From: Tumebacillus amylolyticus | Lineage (GTDB): Bacteria > Bacillota > Bacilli > Tumebacillales > Tumebacillaceae | Reading direction: 5' to 3' | DNA length: 64,000 nt | Assembly (NCBI RefSeq): GCF_016722965.1 | Contig: NZ_JAEQNB010000005.1 | Coordinates: 186,001-250,000 of the forward strand | Part shown: piece after piece, positions 34,028 to 42,199 of the stretch | Layout: each line of letters begins with the position of its first letter | How positions within the stretch are numbered: the stretch's first letter is position 1 | The notes under the pieces: model-generated | What the model was told of the DNA's origin: nothing | The model's database searches: none | Seen by the model: the letters and a program-made list of their open reading frames with translations, nothing else | Made by a program: the position numbers and the translations under genes

Positions 34028-34394
34028 ACTTTCCATCGCGCTTGCGGTAGATCTCGATGGCTGCGGCTTGCAACTCACCGGGGATCGGGGCGCTGGGCTT
34101 GGTGATGCGGACTTGCACGGCGTCGATGAGCGGGAAGTGGGTGAGGATCGTCGAGGCGATGCGCTCGGCGAGGGTTTCGATCAACTTCACAGGCTCGCCC
34201 GTCATAATCTTGGCAATTTGTGCATAGACGCTCCCGTAATTCGTGGTCATCTCCAAATCATCCGTCCGCCCGGCTGCTTCAAGCGACGTTTCCATGACCA
34301 CATCCGCATAGAACCGCTGACCCAATTTCGTCTCTTCGGGGAACACGCCGTGGTAGCCGTAAAACGCCATGCCGTTGAGAAAAATTTTGTCCAT
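34026..34394 (-). CDS. folB: Dihydroneopterin aldolase
   Basis: A 122-aa enzyme that splits 7,8-dihydroneopterin to 6-hydroxymethyl-dihydropterin and glycolaldehyde in folate synthesis. FLNGMAFYGYHGVFPEETKL (catalytic Glu), TTNYGSVYAQI and the Lys in RITKPSAPI are in place; length is standard. ATG 34394 follows CGGGGGTG. Unusually it is not in a folate operon but downstream of FixH-like, SCO and cytochrome c genes in the same direction, with no terminator between. Confidence 0.95.
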   Translation of the reverse strand: MDKIFLNGMAFYGYHGVFPEETKLGQRFYADVVMETSLEAAGRTDDLEMTTNYGSVYAQIAKIMTGEPVKLIETLAERIASTILTHFPLIDAVQVRITKPSAPIPGELQAAAIEIYRKRDGK

Positions 34395-34428
34395 GTCTGC
34401 ACCCCCGAGATAGGATGTGTCAGACTCC

Positions 34429-34761
34429 TCACTTCTCATTCGCCAACATGTTGACCAGCCGAACCACTTGGGCGTCGTTGAGCTTGTCTTGGAAAGCGGG
34501 CATGCCGTTTGGGCTGCCTTTGAGAATGAGTTGTTTCAATTGGTCGTTGTCGTACTTCGCTCCAACGGTTTTCAAGTCGGGGCCGGAGACGCCTTGAAGT
34601 TGTTCGCCGTGGCAACCGGCGCAGTTTTGTTTGTAAATTGTGTGTACGTCCGTCATGCTGACCTGCGGGTCCGGCTTGCACAGGTCTGCAAGCGAACATC
34701 CGCTGAGGACAACCGCACACCCGATCGCCAACAACGCCGCAAAACTTCTCCCCTTCCGCAT
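34429..34761 (-). CDS. Membrane-anchored cytochrome c lipoprotein (c551-like)
   Basis: A 110-aa lipoprotein. The lipobox VVLSGC gives an N-terminal diacylglyceryl cysteine. The single heme site is NCAGCHGEQLQG and the distal methionine is probably in GSPNGMPAFQDKL. Such small c551 proteins shuttle electrons to a terminal oxidase. ATG 34761 has GAGAGGG nine bases upstream; the ATG three codons earlier abuts that site. It follows the SCO gene by 15 bases. Confidence 0.93.
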   Translation of the reverse strand: MRKGRSFAALLAIGCAVVLSGCSLADLCKPDPQVSMTDVHTIYKQNCAGCHGEQLQGVSGPDLKTVGAKYDNDQLKQLILKGSPNGMPAFQDKLNDAQVVRLVNMLANEK

Positions 34762-34776
34762 CTCCCTCATCCCTCT

Positions 34777-35391
34777 CTACTCGCGCACCAATTTAAGAAT
34801 GTCGTTATAAACCTCGTCGGACGGCATGTCGTTGCCCATCGAATACACTTTGCGAATCTGGTTGTTGCGGTCGATCAAGTACAAGGATCGCGTGGAATGG
34901 ACGAACGAACCGTCCGCCTGCTTCTCCAAGTACACGCCGAACGAATCGGCCACTTGCGCCGTCTCGTCCTGCGTCCCGCGCAAGACTTTCCACCCCGCGC
35001 GGTCCATTTTCATGCGGTCGGCGTACTGCTTCAATACGTCGTTCGTATCGCGCTCGGGGTCGAACGAGATCGAGAGAAACTCCACGTCTTGGCCGAACAC
35101 GTCTTTTTGCTTCAATTGATCTTGGATCTTCGCCATGTTCGCGGTCGTAAGCGGGCAAATATCCGGACAGTTGGCAAAAAAGAACTCGACCAACCGCACT
35201 TTGCCTTGCTCTCCGTACAAGTTCGTCGTCCCGCCGTCGATGTTCTGCAGCGTGAAGTTCGGGGCGGGCATCACCGTCGGGAGCTTTTGGTTCTCCGAAT
35301 GCCAATACCACCACGATCCGCCCGCCAACGCGAGGATGACGAGAAGTAGCGTGCCAAATACCGTGATGCGTCTGCGTCTTGCTGGTTCCAT
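34777..35391 (-). CDS. SCO family copper chaperone (SenC/YpmQ-like)
   Basis: A 204-aa membrane-anchored thioredoxin-fold protein. One N-terminal span (VFGTLLLVILALAGGSWWYW) is followed by the metal/redox motif FFFANCPDICPLTT and the third copper ligand His in FVHSTRSLYLIDR. SCO proteins load or reduce the CuA site of cytochrome oxidase. Its neighbours (FixH-like lipoprotein and cytochrome c) support the respiratory role. Confidence 0.94.
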   Translation of the reverse strand: MEPARRRRITVFGTLLLVILALAGGSWWYWHSENQKLPTVMPAPNFTLQNIDGGTTNLYGEQGKVRLVEFFFANCPDICPLTTANMAKIQDQLKQKDVFGQDVEFLSISFDPERDTNDVLKQYADRMKMDRAGWKVLRGTQDETAQVADSFGVYLEKQADGSFVHSTRSLYLIDRNNQIRKVYSMGNDMPSDEVYNDILKLVRE

Positions 35392-35409
35392 TGCGTAGAG
35401 TCCTCCTGC

Positions 35410-35802
35410 TTACTGTGTCACTTGAAAGTCCATCGTCGGCATCGTGTGAAGTTCAGCCGTTGTCGTATGGATCGTGACATGATAGGTGTCAGCTTTGGCG
35501 AACGATTTTTTGAGCGAATAATGCCCTTGGTCGTCGCCCGTCGCCGGGATTTTTTCATGTTGGGCGGTGTCGCTGTCTCCCCAAATTTCGAATTCGACAG
35601 TCGCTTTCTTCACCGGATCGTTGTTCACCGTCACCGTAGCAATCAAATTCCCCTCCTGATTGACGTGAAGCGGAGCGGGGTTGGTGTTGAAGACAATCAC
35701 CGGAACAGCCGGTTTGGCGGGAATCGGTTCCGTTTTCTGGGAGGCACTACACCCGGTCAAGGTGAGCGCCAACGCCGGAACCAGCCATAAGTTGCGTTTC
35801 AT
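35410..35802 (-). CDS. FixH/YtkA-like lipoprotein
   Basis: A 130-aa lipoprotein with signal RNLWLVPALALTLTGC (lipobox LTGC). The mature part is a beta-sandwich: NEGNLIATVTVN-like strand, KKATVEFEIWGDSD, then GHYSLKKSFAKADTYHVTIH with His-rich end (TAELHTMPTMDFQV). This is the YtkA/FixH-type domain associated with copper handling and oxidase assembly. AGGAGG lies 12 bases before ATG 35802. First gene of the operon. Confidence 0.86.
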   Translation of the reverse strand: MKRNLWLVPALALTLTGCSASQKTEPIPAKPAVPVIVFNTNPAPLHVNQEGNLIATVTVNNDPVKKATVEFEIWGDSDTAQHEKIPATGDDQGHYSLKKSFAKADTYHVTIHTTTAELHTMPTMDFQVTQ

Positions 35803-35977
35803 ATACAGACCAGTCCTCCTCAGATGCCAAGCCACTTCTACTTATCATCATACTCTGTCTCTCGCTACACTCCTATACCTGAGCGCCGCATTCACGAATT
35901 TGTCATCTCCTTCGCATCATCGTGTTCGTCCCTATGGTAGAATAGGCGGAGAACTAGGAATGAGGAGTGCTCAATTC

Positions 35978-36223
35978 ATGGCAAAAGAAAAACCGACTTT
36001 CTCAACCCGTGCCGCCGAAGAACTCTACTGGTCCGGCCGTCAATTGATTAAATTGCTGGCGATCGTCATCGCGTGCGGCATCACACTGTTTATCGCGCAA
36101 TTTTTCTCCAAAGTGCTGTTCCTCTTGATTGCGTTCATCGGGTTCATTCTCTCGCTTGCGACGGTTACGTACATGATCGGTCACTTCGTGCGCTTTCTCG
36201 TTTTCAAGTCGCGGCAGCAGTAG
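35978..36223 (+). CDS. Small membrane protein (81 aa)
   Basis: A soluble N-terminus (EKPTFSTRAAEELYWSGRQL) precedes two adjacent hydrophobic segments (LLAIVIACGITLFIAQFF and VLFLLIAFIGFILSLATVTY) and a basic tail. AATGAGGAG precedes ATG 35978. It is monocistronic and divergent from the FixH-like operon. No family recognised. Confidence 0.72.
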   Translation: MAKEKPTFSTRAAEELYWSGRQLIKLLAIVIACGITLFIAQFFSKVLFLLIAFIGFILSLATVTYMIGHFVRFLVFKSRQQ

Positions 36224-36255
36224 GAGCCTGATAGTTTCCTTTTGGGTACTTACAA

Positions 36256-36265
36256 ACTAATTAGT
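36256..36265. promoter_or_regulatory. Palindrome ACTAATTAGT upstream of reductase gene
   Basis: A 10-bp perfect palindrome just upstream of a plausible promoter (TTCCTG at 36272-36277, TATACT at 36295-36300, 17-bp spacing). The position fits an HxlR/MarR-type operator of a quinone- or redox-stress gene; the regulator is unknown. Confidence 0.35.
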
Positions 36266-36339
36266 GGATACTTCCTGAAACGACGTTTCCCCCTTATACT
36301 CCTCTGTAGAAGGACAACTCGTGAAAGGTCGTGACTCAC

Positions 36340-36864
36340 TTGAAAATTCTCGTACTCGTCGCTCATCCGAACTTGGAGGGCTCCCGCATCAACCAACGTT
36401 TCGCCAAAGAACTGCAATCGATCGAAAACGTCACCATCCACAACCTCTATGAAGTCTACCCGGATGAGAAAATCGACGTCGCTCGCGAGCAACAATTGCT
36501 GCTCGACCATGACCGCATCGTCTTGCAATTCCCGTTGTACTGGTACAGCTCTCCGTCCCTCTTGAAAAAGTGGCAAGACGAAGTTCTGGCCTACGGCTTC
36601 GCATACGGTTCCGACGGCACCAAACTGCATGGCAAGGAATTGCTCGTCGCCATCTCCACCGGCGGTCCGAACGAAGCGTACCAAGCAGGCGGCTACAACA
36701 ACTTCACGCTCTCCGAGCTCCTGCGTCCGTTCCAACAAACCGCCAACCTGATCGGGGCGCGTTACCTGCCGATCTACTCCGTCTCCTCGTCGTTCCAACT
36801 GTCCGACGAACAAGTCGAAGCAGGCGCCACCGCATACGCGGCTCACATCACGCGCGAGTGGTAG
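36340..36864 (+). CDS. NAD(P)H oxidoreductase, flavodoxin fold (MdaB/KefF family)
   Basis: A protein of about 174 aa. KILVLVAHPNLEGSRINQRF is the FMN-phosphate loop of the Flavodoxin_2 family; FPLYWYSSPSLLKKWQDEVL and GPNEAYQAGGYNNFTLSELL are hallmark blocks. Members reduce quinones by two electrons or gate KefC. TTG 36340 has GAAAGG at 11 bases; a GTG three codons upstream almost touches it. It faces a DUF4188 gene across a shared terminator and has a palindromic candidate operator upstream. Confidence 0.92.
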   Translation: MKILVLVAHPNLEGSRINQRFAKELQSIENVTIHNLYEVYPDEKIDVAREQQLLLDHDRIVLQFPLYWYSSPSLLKKWQDEVLAYGFAYGSDGTKLHGKELLVAISTGGPNEAYQAGGYNNFTLSELLRPFQQTANLIGARYLPIYSVSSSFQLSDEQVEAGATAYAAHITREW

Positions 36865-36868
36865 AAAT

Positions 36869-36906
36869 GAAACCACCAAGGGTCGAGGCCCTTGGTGGTT
36901 TTTTAT
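36869..36906. terminator. Bidirectional terminator between reductase and DUF4188 genes
   Basis: ACCACCAAGGG / CCCTTGGTGGT perfect stem with T6. Confidence 0.93.
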
Positions 36907-37406
36907 TGCTCCTTGGGCTCCTTGCCCTGTCCATGTACGCGGGAGTAGGCCGTTTCGTGACGGGATCCTGAGGTCGGCATGTGCTGGTCTTTCAACGCTT
37001 TGCCGAGGCCGAAGTGCGGCATGTTGCCGTAGAGGGCTTCGAACTTGCCCGGTTCAATCAAGTAGGTTTCGTGCCAGATCCCGACGACGTCGGAGTTCAG
37101 CCCCACTTTGCGGTGGAAGTCTTGCCAAGCCTTTAGATGCTTCTCCATGTGGGCATAGCGTTCCAGATGCTCGAACGACTTCCAGTATTGCACCACACCC
37201 AGACCCCGCCAGTACATGATGACTTCACTGTCGAGAAATCCGATCTCTTCGTTGGTGTACAACTCCGTCATCATCGGGAACATCGCCCGTGCGACCGGAA
37301 GCCATTTATGTACGGCCCAGAGTTTGTTCACTCGCAACCCGATGAGAAACAACACAAACGGTTCATCAGATTGAACCGTATAGCGCCCCTTAAATATCTC
37401 TTTCAT
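36903..37406 (-). CDS. DUF4188 protein (dimeric alpha-beta barrel, monooxygenase-like)
   Basis: A 167-aa soluble protein. IFKGRYTVQSDEPFVLFLIG, NKLWAVHKWLPVARAMFPMM and VVQYWKSFEHLERYA, then IGIWHETYLIEPGKFEALYG-like sequence match DUF4188. Family members occur near redox and stress regulators; activity is unproven. AAAGGGTGAG precedes ATG 37406. It converges with the flavodoxin-fold reductase. Confidence 0.86.
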   Translation of the reverse strand: MKEIFKGRYTVQSDEPFVLFLIGLRVNKLWAVHKWLPVARAMFPMMTELYTNEEIGFLDSEVIMYWRGLGVVQYWKSFEHLERYAHMEKHLKAWQDFHRKVGLNSDVVGIWHETYLIEPGKFEALYGNMPHFGLGKALKDQHMPTSGSRHETAYSRVHGQGKEPKEQ

Positions 37407-37437
37407 ACCGCTCACCCTTTTTACTTTTCATTATATA

Positions 37438-37472
37438 AGAAAAACGCCGCTGGGGAATCCCCAACGGCGTCA
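37438..37472 (-). terminator. Terminator of the GNAT gene
   Basis: CGCCGCTGGGGA / TCCCCAACGGCG stem, T5 on the minus strand. Confidence 0.88.
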
Positions 37473-37477
37473 TTTGC

Positions 37478-38041
37478 TTAACGTGCCGACCATTCCTCTT
37501 CGAGAATCGCCCAAAACTCAAGATCGACCCAAGCGCCTTGGACCAGCAGACTTTTTCGATGAATGCCTTCAAACGTATAGCCGGCCTTCTCCACCACGCG
37601 CTTCGAGCCGAAATTGCTCGGCATGATCCCCGCTTCAATGCGATGGAGCTTCAGGTGTTCAAACCCAAACGCGGTGCAGAGACGAACGGCTTCCGACCCC
37701 AGTCCTTTGCCGTTTTGTGATCGATCCATCGTGTAGCCGATCATGGCGCTTTGAAGCGGCCCGCGAGCGACGAAGTTCAGCGCGATACGACCTACCAGCT
37801 TGTCCGAGTCCCGCAGGAACACGCCCAAGGAGTACGCTTCATCACGATCCCAAGCGCGCTGCCCGTTTTCCAGTTGTTGATGGACCAATTCCAAACTATA
37901 CGTGCGATCCGGACGCGACGGTTCAAACTGAGCGAAAAACTCGTGGTTTCTCTCCAAATACCCCAATAACGTGTCTGCGTCGTTCTCTGTAAAGGTTCGT
38001 AGGTATACTTGCTCCCCCATGAGCTTCATTTCGTACTGCAT
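37478..38041 (-). CDS. GNAT acetyltransferase (RimJ/RimL type)
   Basis: A protein of about 187 aa. It starts GEQVYLRTFTENDADTLLGY after a few residues, has the acetyl-CoA region YTMDRSQNGKGLGSEAVRLC and the closing HRIEAGIMPSNFGSKRVVEK, then AGYTFEGIHR. RimJ/RimL relatives acetylate ribosomal-protein or other amino groups; the substrate here is unknown. Starts at 38041 (after GGGGAAGGGG) or 38029 are both possible. Divergent from the Lgt-like operon. Confidence 0.9.
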   Translation of the reverse strand: MQYEMKLMGEQVYLRTFTENDADTLLGYLERNHEFFAQFEPSRPDRTYSLELVHQQLENGQRAWDRDEAYSLGVFLRDSDKLVGRIALNFVARGPLQSAMIGYTMDRSQNGKGLGSEAVRLCTAFGFEHLKLHRIEAGIMPSNFGSKRVVEKAGYTFEGIHRKSLLVQGAWVDLEFWAILEEEWSAR

Positions 38042-38192
38042 CCCCTTCCCCAACACTGCTCTCTTACAACAATTTCCTTTATTGTAACACGAAATCTCCA
38101 TTTGTAACTCACGAGAAAACCTCAGACGACGAGATGTTGGATTTTTTGCTATACTTAGTCTGAACATCCAGAAACTTCCGAGGTGGTGAATC

Positions 38193-38960
38193 ATGACCTT
38201 TCCTGTTTACATTCACATCGGCTCGTGGAGCATCCATCCACATATTTTGTTTGAGTCATTGTCGTACTTCATCGGATTTCGCGTGTACCTTTGGACGCGG
38301 AACAAGGAGCGACTTCCGTTTCAAGTCTCCACGCTCTTGCTGCTTGGCATGATCTTGGGCGCCGCTTTTGGATCGAAAGTTTTGTATTGGTTTCAAGAAC
38401 CGCTCTTAACGTGGGAGCATCGCACAGACCCCGTCTTTCTCATGCAGGGCAAGACCATCGTCGGCGGACTGCTCGGGGGGTTGATCTGCGTGGAGATCGC
38501 CAAGAAACTGCTGGGCTGGACATCGCGCACAGGTGACGACTACACCCTGCCGCTGATCGTCGGCCTCTCCATCGGGCGCATCGGTTGCTTCCTCACCGGG
38601 CTTGCCGATGAGACTTGCGGAATTCCCACGACGTGGATCACTGGCTTTGACTTTGGCGACGGCATCCCCCGCCACCCGACGCAGCTCTATGAGATCGCGT
38701 TCCTCTGGGCGTTGGCCGCTCTGCTTCTGTTCTTGAAAAAACGCGCAAACCTGCCCAACGGCGGCCTGTTCCAACTCTTCATGTTCAGCTACTTGCTGTT
38801 CCGCCTCGGCGTTGAATTCATAAAACCGGTTCCGCACGTCTATTGGATTTTCTCCAACATTCAACTCGCCGCGATGCTCGGACTGATCCATTACTACAGA
38901 CTCCTGCGCCAATGGCCTCGAAACTCACTCTCGTTCAAAAAGGAGCCCCTTCATGCCTAA
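38193..38960 (+). CDS. Lgt-like (prolipoprotein diacylglyceryl transferase family) membrane protein
   Basis: A 255-aa, roughly seven-span protein of the Lgt fold. FESLSYFIGFRVYLW, GKTIVGGLLGGLICVEIAKK, GLSIGRIGCFLTGLADETCG and RHPTQLYEIAFL parallel Lgt blocks; the usual HGG is replaced and the central RIGNF-type loop reads GRIGCFLTG. It is therefore probably a paralogue, not the housekeeping Lgt. The last 8 nt overlap the radical SAM gene, so translation is coupled. A lipid head-group or acyl transfer tied to that enzyme is inference. Confidence 0.85.
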   Translation: MTFPVYIHIGSWSIHPHILFESLSYFIGFRVYLWTRNKERLPFQVSTLLLLGMILGAAFGSKVLYWFQEPLLTWEHRTDPVFLMQGKTIVGGLLGGLICVEIAKKLLGWTSRTGDDYTLPLIVGLSIGRIGCFLTGLADETCGIPTTWITGFDFGDGIPRHPTQLYEIAFLWALAALLLFLKKRANLPNGGLFQLFMFSYLLFRLGVEFIKPVPHVYWIFSNIQLAAMLGLIHYYRLLRQWPRNSLSFKKEPLHA

Positions 38961-40383
38961 AAATCGGCCCTACATTTTCTACGAACTCACCAACTCGATC
39001 TGCTCGACGTGCCTGTCCAAAGTCGAAGCGAAAGTGATCATCCAAGACAACCACGTCTACCTCCACAAGCACTGCTTCACCCACGGTCCGGAGAAAGTCC
39101 TGATCTCCACCGACGCCGACTATTACAAACTCTGCCGTGAATACCTCAAACCGTCGGAGATGCCGCAAGTGTGGAACACCCCGATAAAGTACGGCTGTCC
39201 CTACGATTGCGGCCTCTGCCCGGATCATGAACAACACAGTTGCCTGACGCTCGTCGAGATCATTGAGAAATGCAACCTCGCCTGCCCGATCTGCTACGCC
39301 GAGTCGTCCCCGCAACAAGAGAAAATTCGCTCCCTCGAGGAAGTCGAAGCGATGCTCGACGCCGTCGTGCGCAACGAAGGCGAGCCGGACATCGTGCAGA
39401 TTTCCGGCGGTGAACCGACGATTCACCCGCAATTTTTTGAAATTCTCGACCTCGCCAAGTCCAAACCGATCAAGCATCTCATGGTGAACACCAACGGCGT
39501 TCGCATCGCGCAAGACCGCGAATTCGTCGAACGACTCGCCACCTATATGCCGGGATTTGAGCTCTATCTGCAATTCGACTCGTTTGAAGTGGACGCCCTG
39601 CGCGAACTTCGCGGTGCCGACCTGCGCGAGATTCGTCGCAAAGCGATTGAACACCTCAACGAATTCAACATCTCCACCACCCTCGTTGTCACGCTGAAAA
39701 AAGGCCTCAACGACCACGAAGTCGGCGACATCATCCAATACGGTCTGCAACAACGCTGCGTGCGCGGCGTCACGTTCCAACCGATTCAAGCGGCCGGACG
39801 TTTGGAAGAATTCGACCCGGCGACCGACCGTCTGACGCTCTCCGAAGTCCGTCAGATGATCATCGACCAATCGGAGGTGTTCACCCCGCAAGACATGATC
39901 CCGGTTCCTTGCCACCCGGACTGTCTCGCGATGGGCTATGCGCTCAAGATCGGCGGCGAAGTGTTGCCGTTGACCGGCCTGATCGATCCGCAAGTTCTGC
40001 TGCAGGGCGGACGCAACACCATCGTGTTCGAGCAGGACGAGACGCTGAAATCCCGCGTGTTCGAACTGTTCTCCACCAACCATTCGCCGGAGTCGCAAAC
40101 CCTGTCTCTGAAAAACTTGCTCTGCTGTCTCCCGATGGTTTCGGTTCCGAACGCCCTGAGCTATGACAACGTGTTCCGCGTGCTGATCATGCAATTCCTC
40201 GACCCGCACAACTTCGACGTACGCTCGGTGAAAAAGTCCTGTGTCCACATCGTCCACCCGGACGGTCGGATCATCCCGTTCGACACGTACAACATCTTCT
40301 ACCGCGGCGACAAAGAAGCACAACTGGAGGAACTCCGTAAAAAGTACACCCCGCTGTACGAACACGAACTGGAGGTGCTGTAA
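38953..40383 (+). CDS. Radical SAM protein, COG1964 / tetraether-synthase-like family
   Basis: A 476-aa enzyme. An N-terminal Cys-rich region (NSICSTCLSKVEAKV, HCFTHG) and CPYDCGLCPDHEQHSC precede the radical SAM CX3CX2C motif EKCNLACPICYAESSP; the GGE motif is ISGGEPTIHP. The C-terminus ends KKSCVHIVHPDGRIIPFDTY, typical of COG1964. Archaeal members (MJ0619/Tes) join lipid tails carbon to carbon to make tetraethers; bacterial homologues are mostly uncharacterised. The extra cysteines suggest several Fe-S clusters. Coupled to an Lgt-like gene upstream and a membrane protein downstream, so a lipid substrate is plausible but unproven. Confidence 0.88.
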   Translation: MPKNRPYIFYELTNSICSTCLSKVEAKVIIQDNHVYLHKHCFTHGPEKVLISTDADYYKLCREYLKPSEMPQVWNTPIKYGCPYDCGLCPDHEQHSCLTLVEIIEKCNLACPICYAESSPQQEKIRSLEEVEAMLDAVVRNEGEPDIVQISGGEPTIHPQFFEILDLAKSKPIKHLMVNTNGVRIAQDREFVERLATYMPGFELYLQFDSFEVDALRELRGADLREIRRKAIEHLNEFNISTTLVVTLKKGLNDHEVGDIIQYGLQQRCVRGVTFQPIQAAGRLEEFDPATDRLTLSEVRQMIIDQSEVFTPQDMIPVPCHPDCLAMGYALKIGGEVLPLTGLIDPQVLLQGGRNTIVFEQDETLKSRVFELFSTNHSPESQTLSLKNLLCCLPMVSVPNALSYDNVFRVLIMQFLDPHNFDVRSVKKSCVHIVHPDGRIIPFDTYNIFYRGDKEAQLEELRKKYTPLYEHELEVL

Positions 40384-40683
40384 GTGGCGGCAGATCCGAC
40401 TCACTTCAAGACAGGACTCTGGTATGGCCTCGGCGTTGCCCTGCTTTGTAACATCATCGCCTTGATCTACGCAGGTGTGAACTCTGAGCAAGGGGGCGGC
40501 ATCGCCATCATGCTGATCGGCGTGATCCAAGTGGCCTACATCGCGCCGCTCTCCCTGCTCAGCCTGTTCATCCCCAAGTACGGCAAAGGCATTCTCACCG
40601 GCATGTGGATGCTGGCCGGTGTTACGTTTCTTCTCAACATCATCGGTTGCGGCATGATGGCGTCCGGACTGTTCAGCTTGTAA
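40384..40683 (+). CDS. Small three-span membrane protein of the radical SAM operon
   Basis: A 99-aa protein starting GTG immediately after the radical SAM stop, with GGAGGTG inside that gene's end. Three hydrophobic segments are visible (YGLGVALLCNIIALIYAGV; IAIMLIGVIQVAYIAPLSLL; LTGMWMLAGVTFLLNIIGCG). I know no function. Position makes it the third member of the operon, maybe a membrane partner. A terminator follows directly. Confidence 0.8.
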   Translation: MAADPTHFKTGLWYGLGVALLCNIIALIYAGVNSEQGGGIAIMLIGVIQVAYIAPLSLLSLFIPKYGKGILTGMWMLAGVTFLLNIIGCGMMASGLFSL

Positions 40684-40692
40684 ACTCCTCGA

Positions 40693-40736
40693 CAAAAAAA
40701 GACACCTCGGCTCACTCGCCCAGGTGTCTTTTTTGA
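40693..40736. terminator. Bidirectional terminator between radical SAM operon and gtrA-like gene
   Basis: AAGACACCT / AGGTGTCTT stem with A7 and T6 flanks; overlaps the end of the gtrA-like gene. Confidence 0.88.
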
Positions 40737-41152
40737 TCCCGAAATGTGAACAACTTGTGCCCCGCATAACTGGTCAGCGTATACAGCACCGACCCGACCA
40801 ACACGGCGACATTCTCAATCCACGACGTGTCGTCGGTGAACAGCGCCAAAACCCACCGCGTTATCTGCAGACCGATCGAGTACGAAATTGCATAGCTCGC
40901 AAGCAACACCAAGATGAACTTCCACCAGCTCGAGCCGACGCTCTGCGTATTGCGAAACGTAAAGCTTCGGTTCAAAAAGTAGCTCGTCACGCCCCCGGTG
41001 CAGTTCCCGGCAAACGTGGAGATCCAATAGGAAATTCCGAACAAATTCAACAAGAGATACGTCGTGGACAAGCCCACAATCGTATTGATCACACCGATCA
41101 GCATGAACCGCACGAGGCTGTGGTTCCAGACTTTCAAGAGGAGAGCGTTCAT
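40712..41152 (-). CDS. GtrA family membrane protein
   Basis: A 146-aa four-span protein. VRFMLIGVINTIVGLSTTYL and SYFLNRSFTFRNTQ, then YAGHKLFTFRDQ are GtrA hallmarks. GtrA proteins are thought to flip undecaprenyl-phosphate-linked sugars made by the partner GtrB-type transferase, whose gene lies 15 bases upstream. Last gene of a three-gene glycosylation operon. GGGGGC precedes ATG. Confidence 0.93.
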   Translation of the reverse strand: MNALLLKVWNHSLVRFMLIGVINTIVGLSTTYLLLNLFGISYWISTFAGNCTGGVTSYFLNRSFTFRNTQSVGSSWWKFILVLLASYAISYSIGLQITRWVLALFTDDTSWIENVAVLVGSVLYTLTSYAGHKLFTFRDQKRHLGE

Positions 41153-41167
41153 CGCACAAGCCCCCTG

Positions 41168-42199
41168 TCAGCGAGCGCCGACTTCTTCACGGTCGTGGGT
41201 CTCACCCGCCAGATATTTGGCATCTCCGTTGGGGTCGAGTTCGATGTCGAGGATGTACTTCGGACGGCGCTTCGTTTCTTTGTAGATTTTGCCGATGTAC
41301 TCGCCAATCAAGCCCAAGCACATGATCTGCACGCCGCCAATCAACCAGAGCGACACCATGATCGACGCCCAGCCGCTGACCGTCACACCGGCGATCTTCG
41401 CGATCAAAGCCCAGACTCCGGCGATGATGGAGAGCAAGAACATCACGAACCCGATCACCGTCACGAAGCGAATCGGCGTCACGCTCAGCGAAGTGATTCC
41501 GTCGAACGCGAAGGCGAGCATTTTTTTCAACGGGTACTTGGATTCGCCCGCGAACCGCTCCGCTCTGGCGTAGTACACGTTCGTCGAGCGGAACCCGACC
41601 ATCGGCACGATCCCGCGCAAGAACAAGTTCGACTCTTCAAAGCGTCCCAGATTCTGCAACGCCCGCTTGCTCATCAGGCGGAAGTCGGCATGGTTGAACA
41701 CGATGTTCGCGCCCAGTCCGCGCATCACCTTGTAGAAGCCTTCCGCCGTGAATCGTTTGAAAAACGTATCGGTCGTGCGGCTCTCGCGCACGCCGTAGAC
41801 GACTTCGAAGCCTTCGTGGTACTTCTCCACCATCGCTCGAATCGCCGCCAGATCGTCTTGCAAGTCTGCGTCGATCGACACGGCGATGTCGCAGTTTTTC
41901 TTGGCTTTCATCAAACCGGAGAGCAGTGCATTCTGATGCCCTGCGTTGCGCGCCAATTTCAAGCCTGTGATGTAGCGAGACTCCCGATTGAATTTCTCAA
42001 TCAACTCCCACGTCCGATCCCGGGAGCCGTCGTCGACGTACAGAATAACGCTGGAATCGTCGATCAACTCGTCTGTGATCATATCTTCCAGCACCTCAAT
42101 CAGGCGCTTCGTCGTCTCCGGCAACACTTCTTCTTCGTTGTAACAGGGCACCACGATGCTCAGAACGGGCAACGCGGGCAGATGATTATTTTCTTCCAT
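41168..42199 (-). CDS. Family 2 glycosyltransferase, GtrB/DPM1-like
   Basis: A 343-aa enzyme. LSIVVPCYNEEEVLPETTKR, VILYVDDGSRDRTWELIEKF and the metal motif VSIDADLQDDLAAI mark a GT2 fold; two C-terminal spans (IGFVMFLLSIIAGVWALIAK; IMVSLWLIGGVQIMCLGLIG) are as in polyprenyl-phosphate glycosyltransferases. It makes undecaprenyl-phospho-sugar for extracytoplasmic glycosylation. ATG 42199 follows GAGGAGGATTC and overlaps the end of the upstream gene by 14 nt. Confidence 0.94.
   Translation of the reverse strand: MEENNHLPALPVLSIVVPCYNEEEVLPETTKRLIEVLEDMITDELIDDSSVILYVDDGSRDRTWELIEKFNRESRYITGLKLARNAGHQNALLSGLMKAKKNCDIAVSIDADLQDDLAAIRAMVEKYHEGFEVVYGVRESRTTDTFFKRFTAEGFYKVMRGLGANIVFNHADFRLMSKRALQNLGRFEESNLFLRGIVPMVGFRSTNVYYARAERFAGESKYPLKKMLAFAFDGITSLSVTPIRFVTVIGFVMFLLSIIAGVWALIAKIAGVTVSGWASIMVSLWLIGGVQIMCLGLIGEYIGKIYKETKRRPKYILDIELDPNGDAKYLAGETHDREEVGAR

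Noticed and set aside
38935-40767. A 610-codon open frame antisense to the radical SAM gene
   Set aside because: It mirrors codon periodicity of the sense gene, has no ribosome site and no recognisable domains; long antisense frames are expected where third positions are GC-rich.
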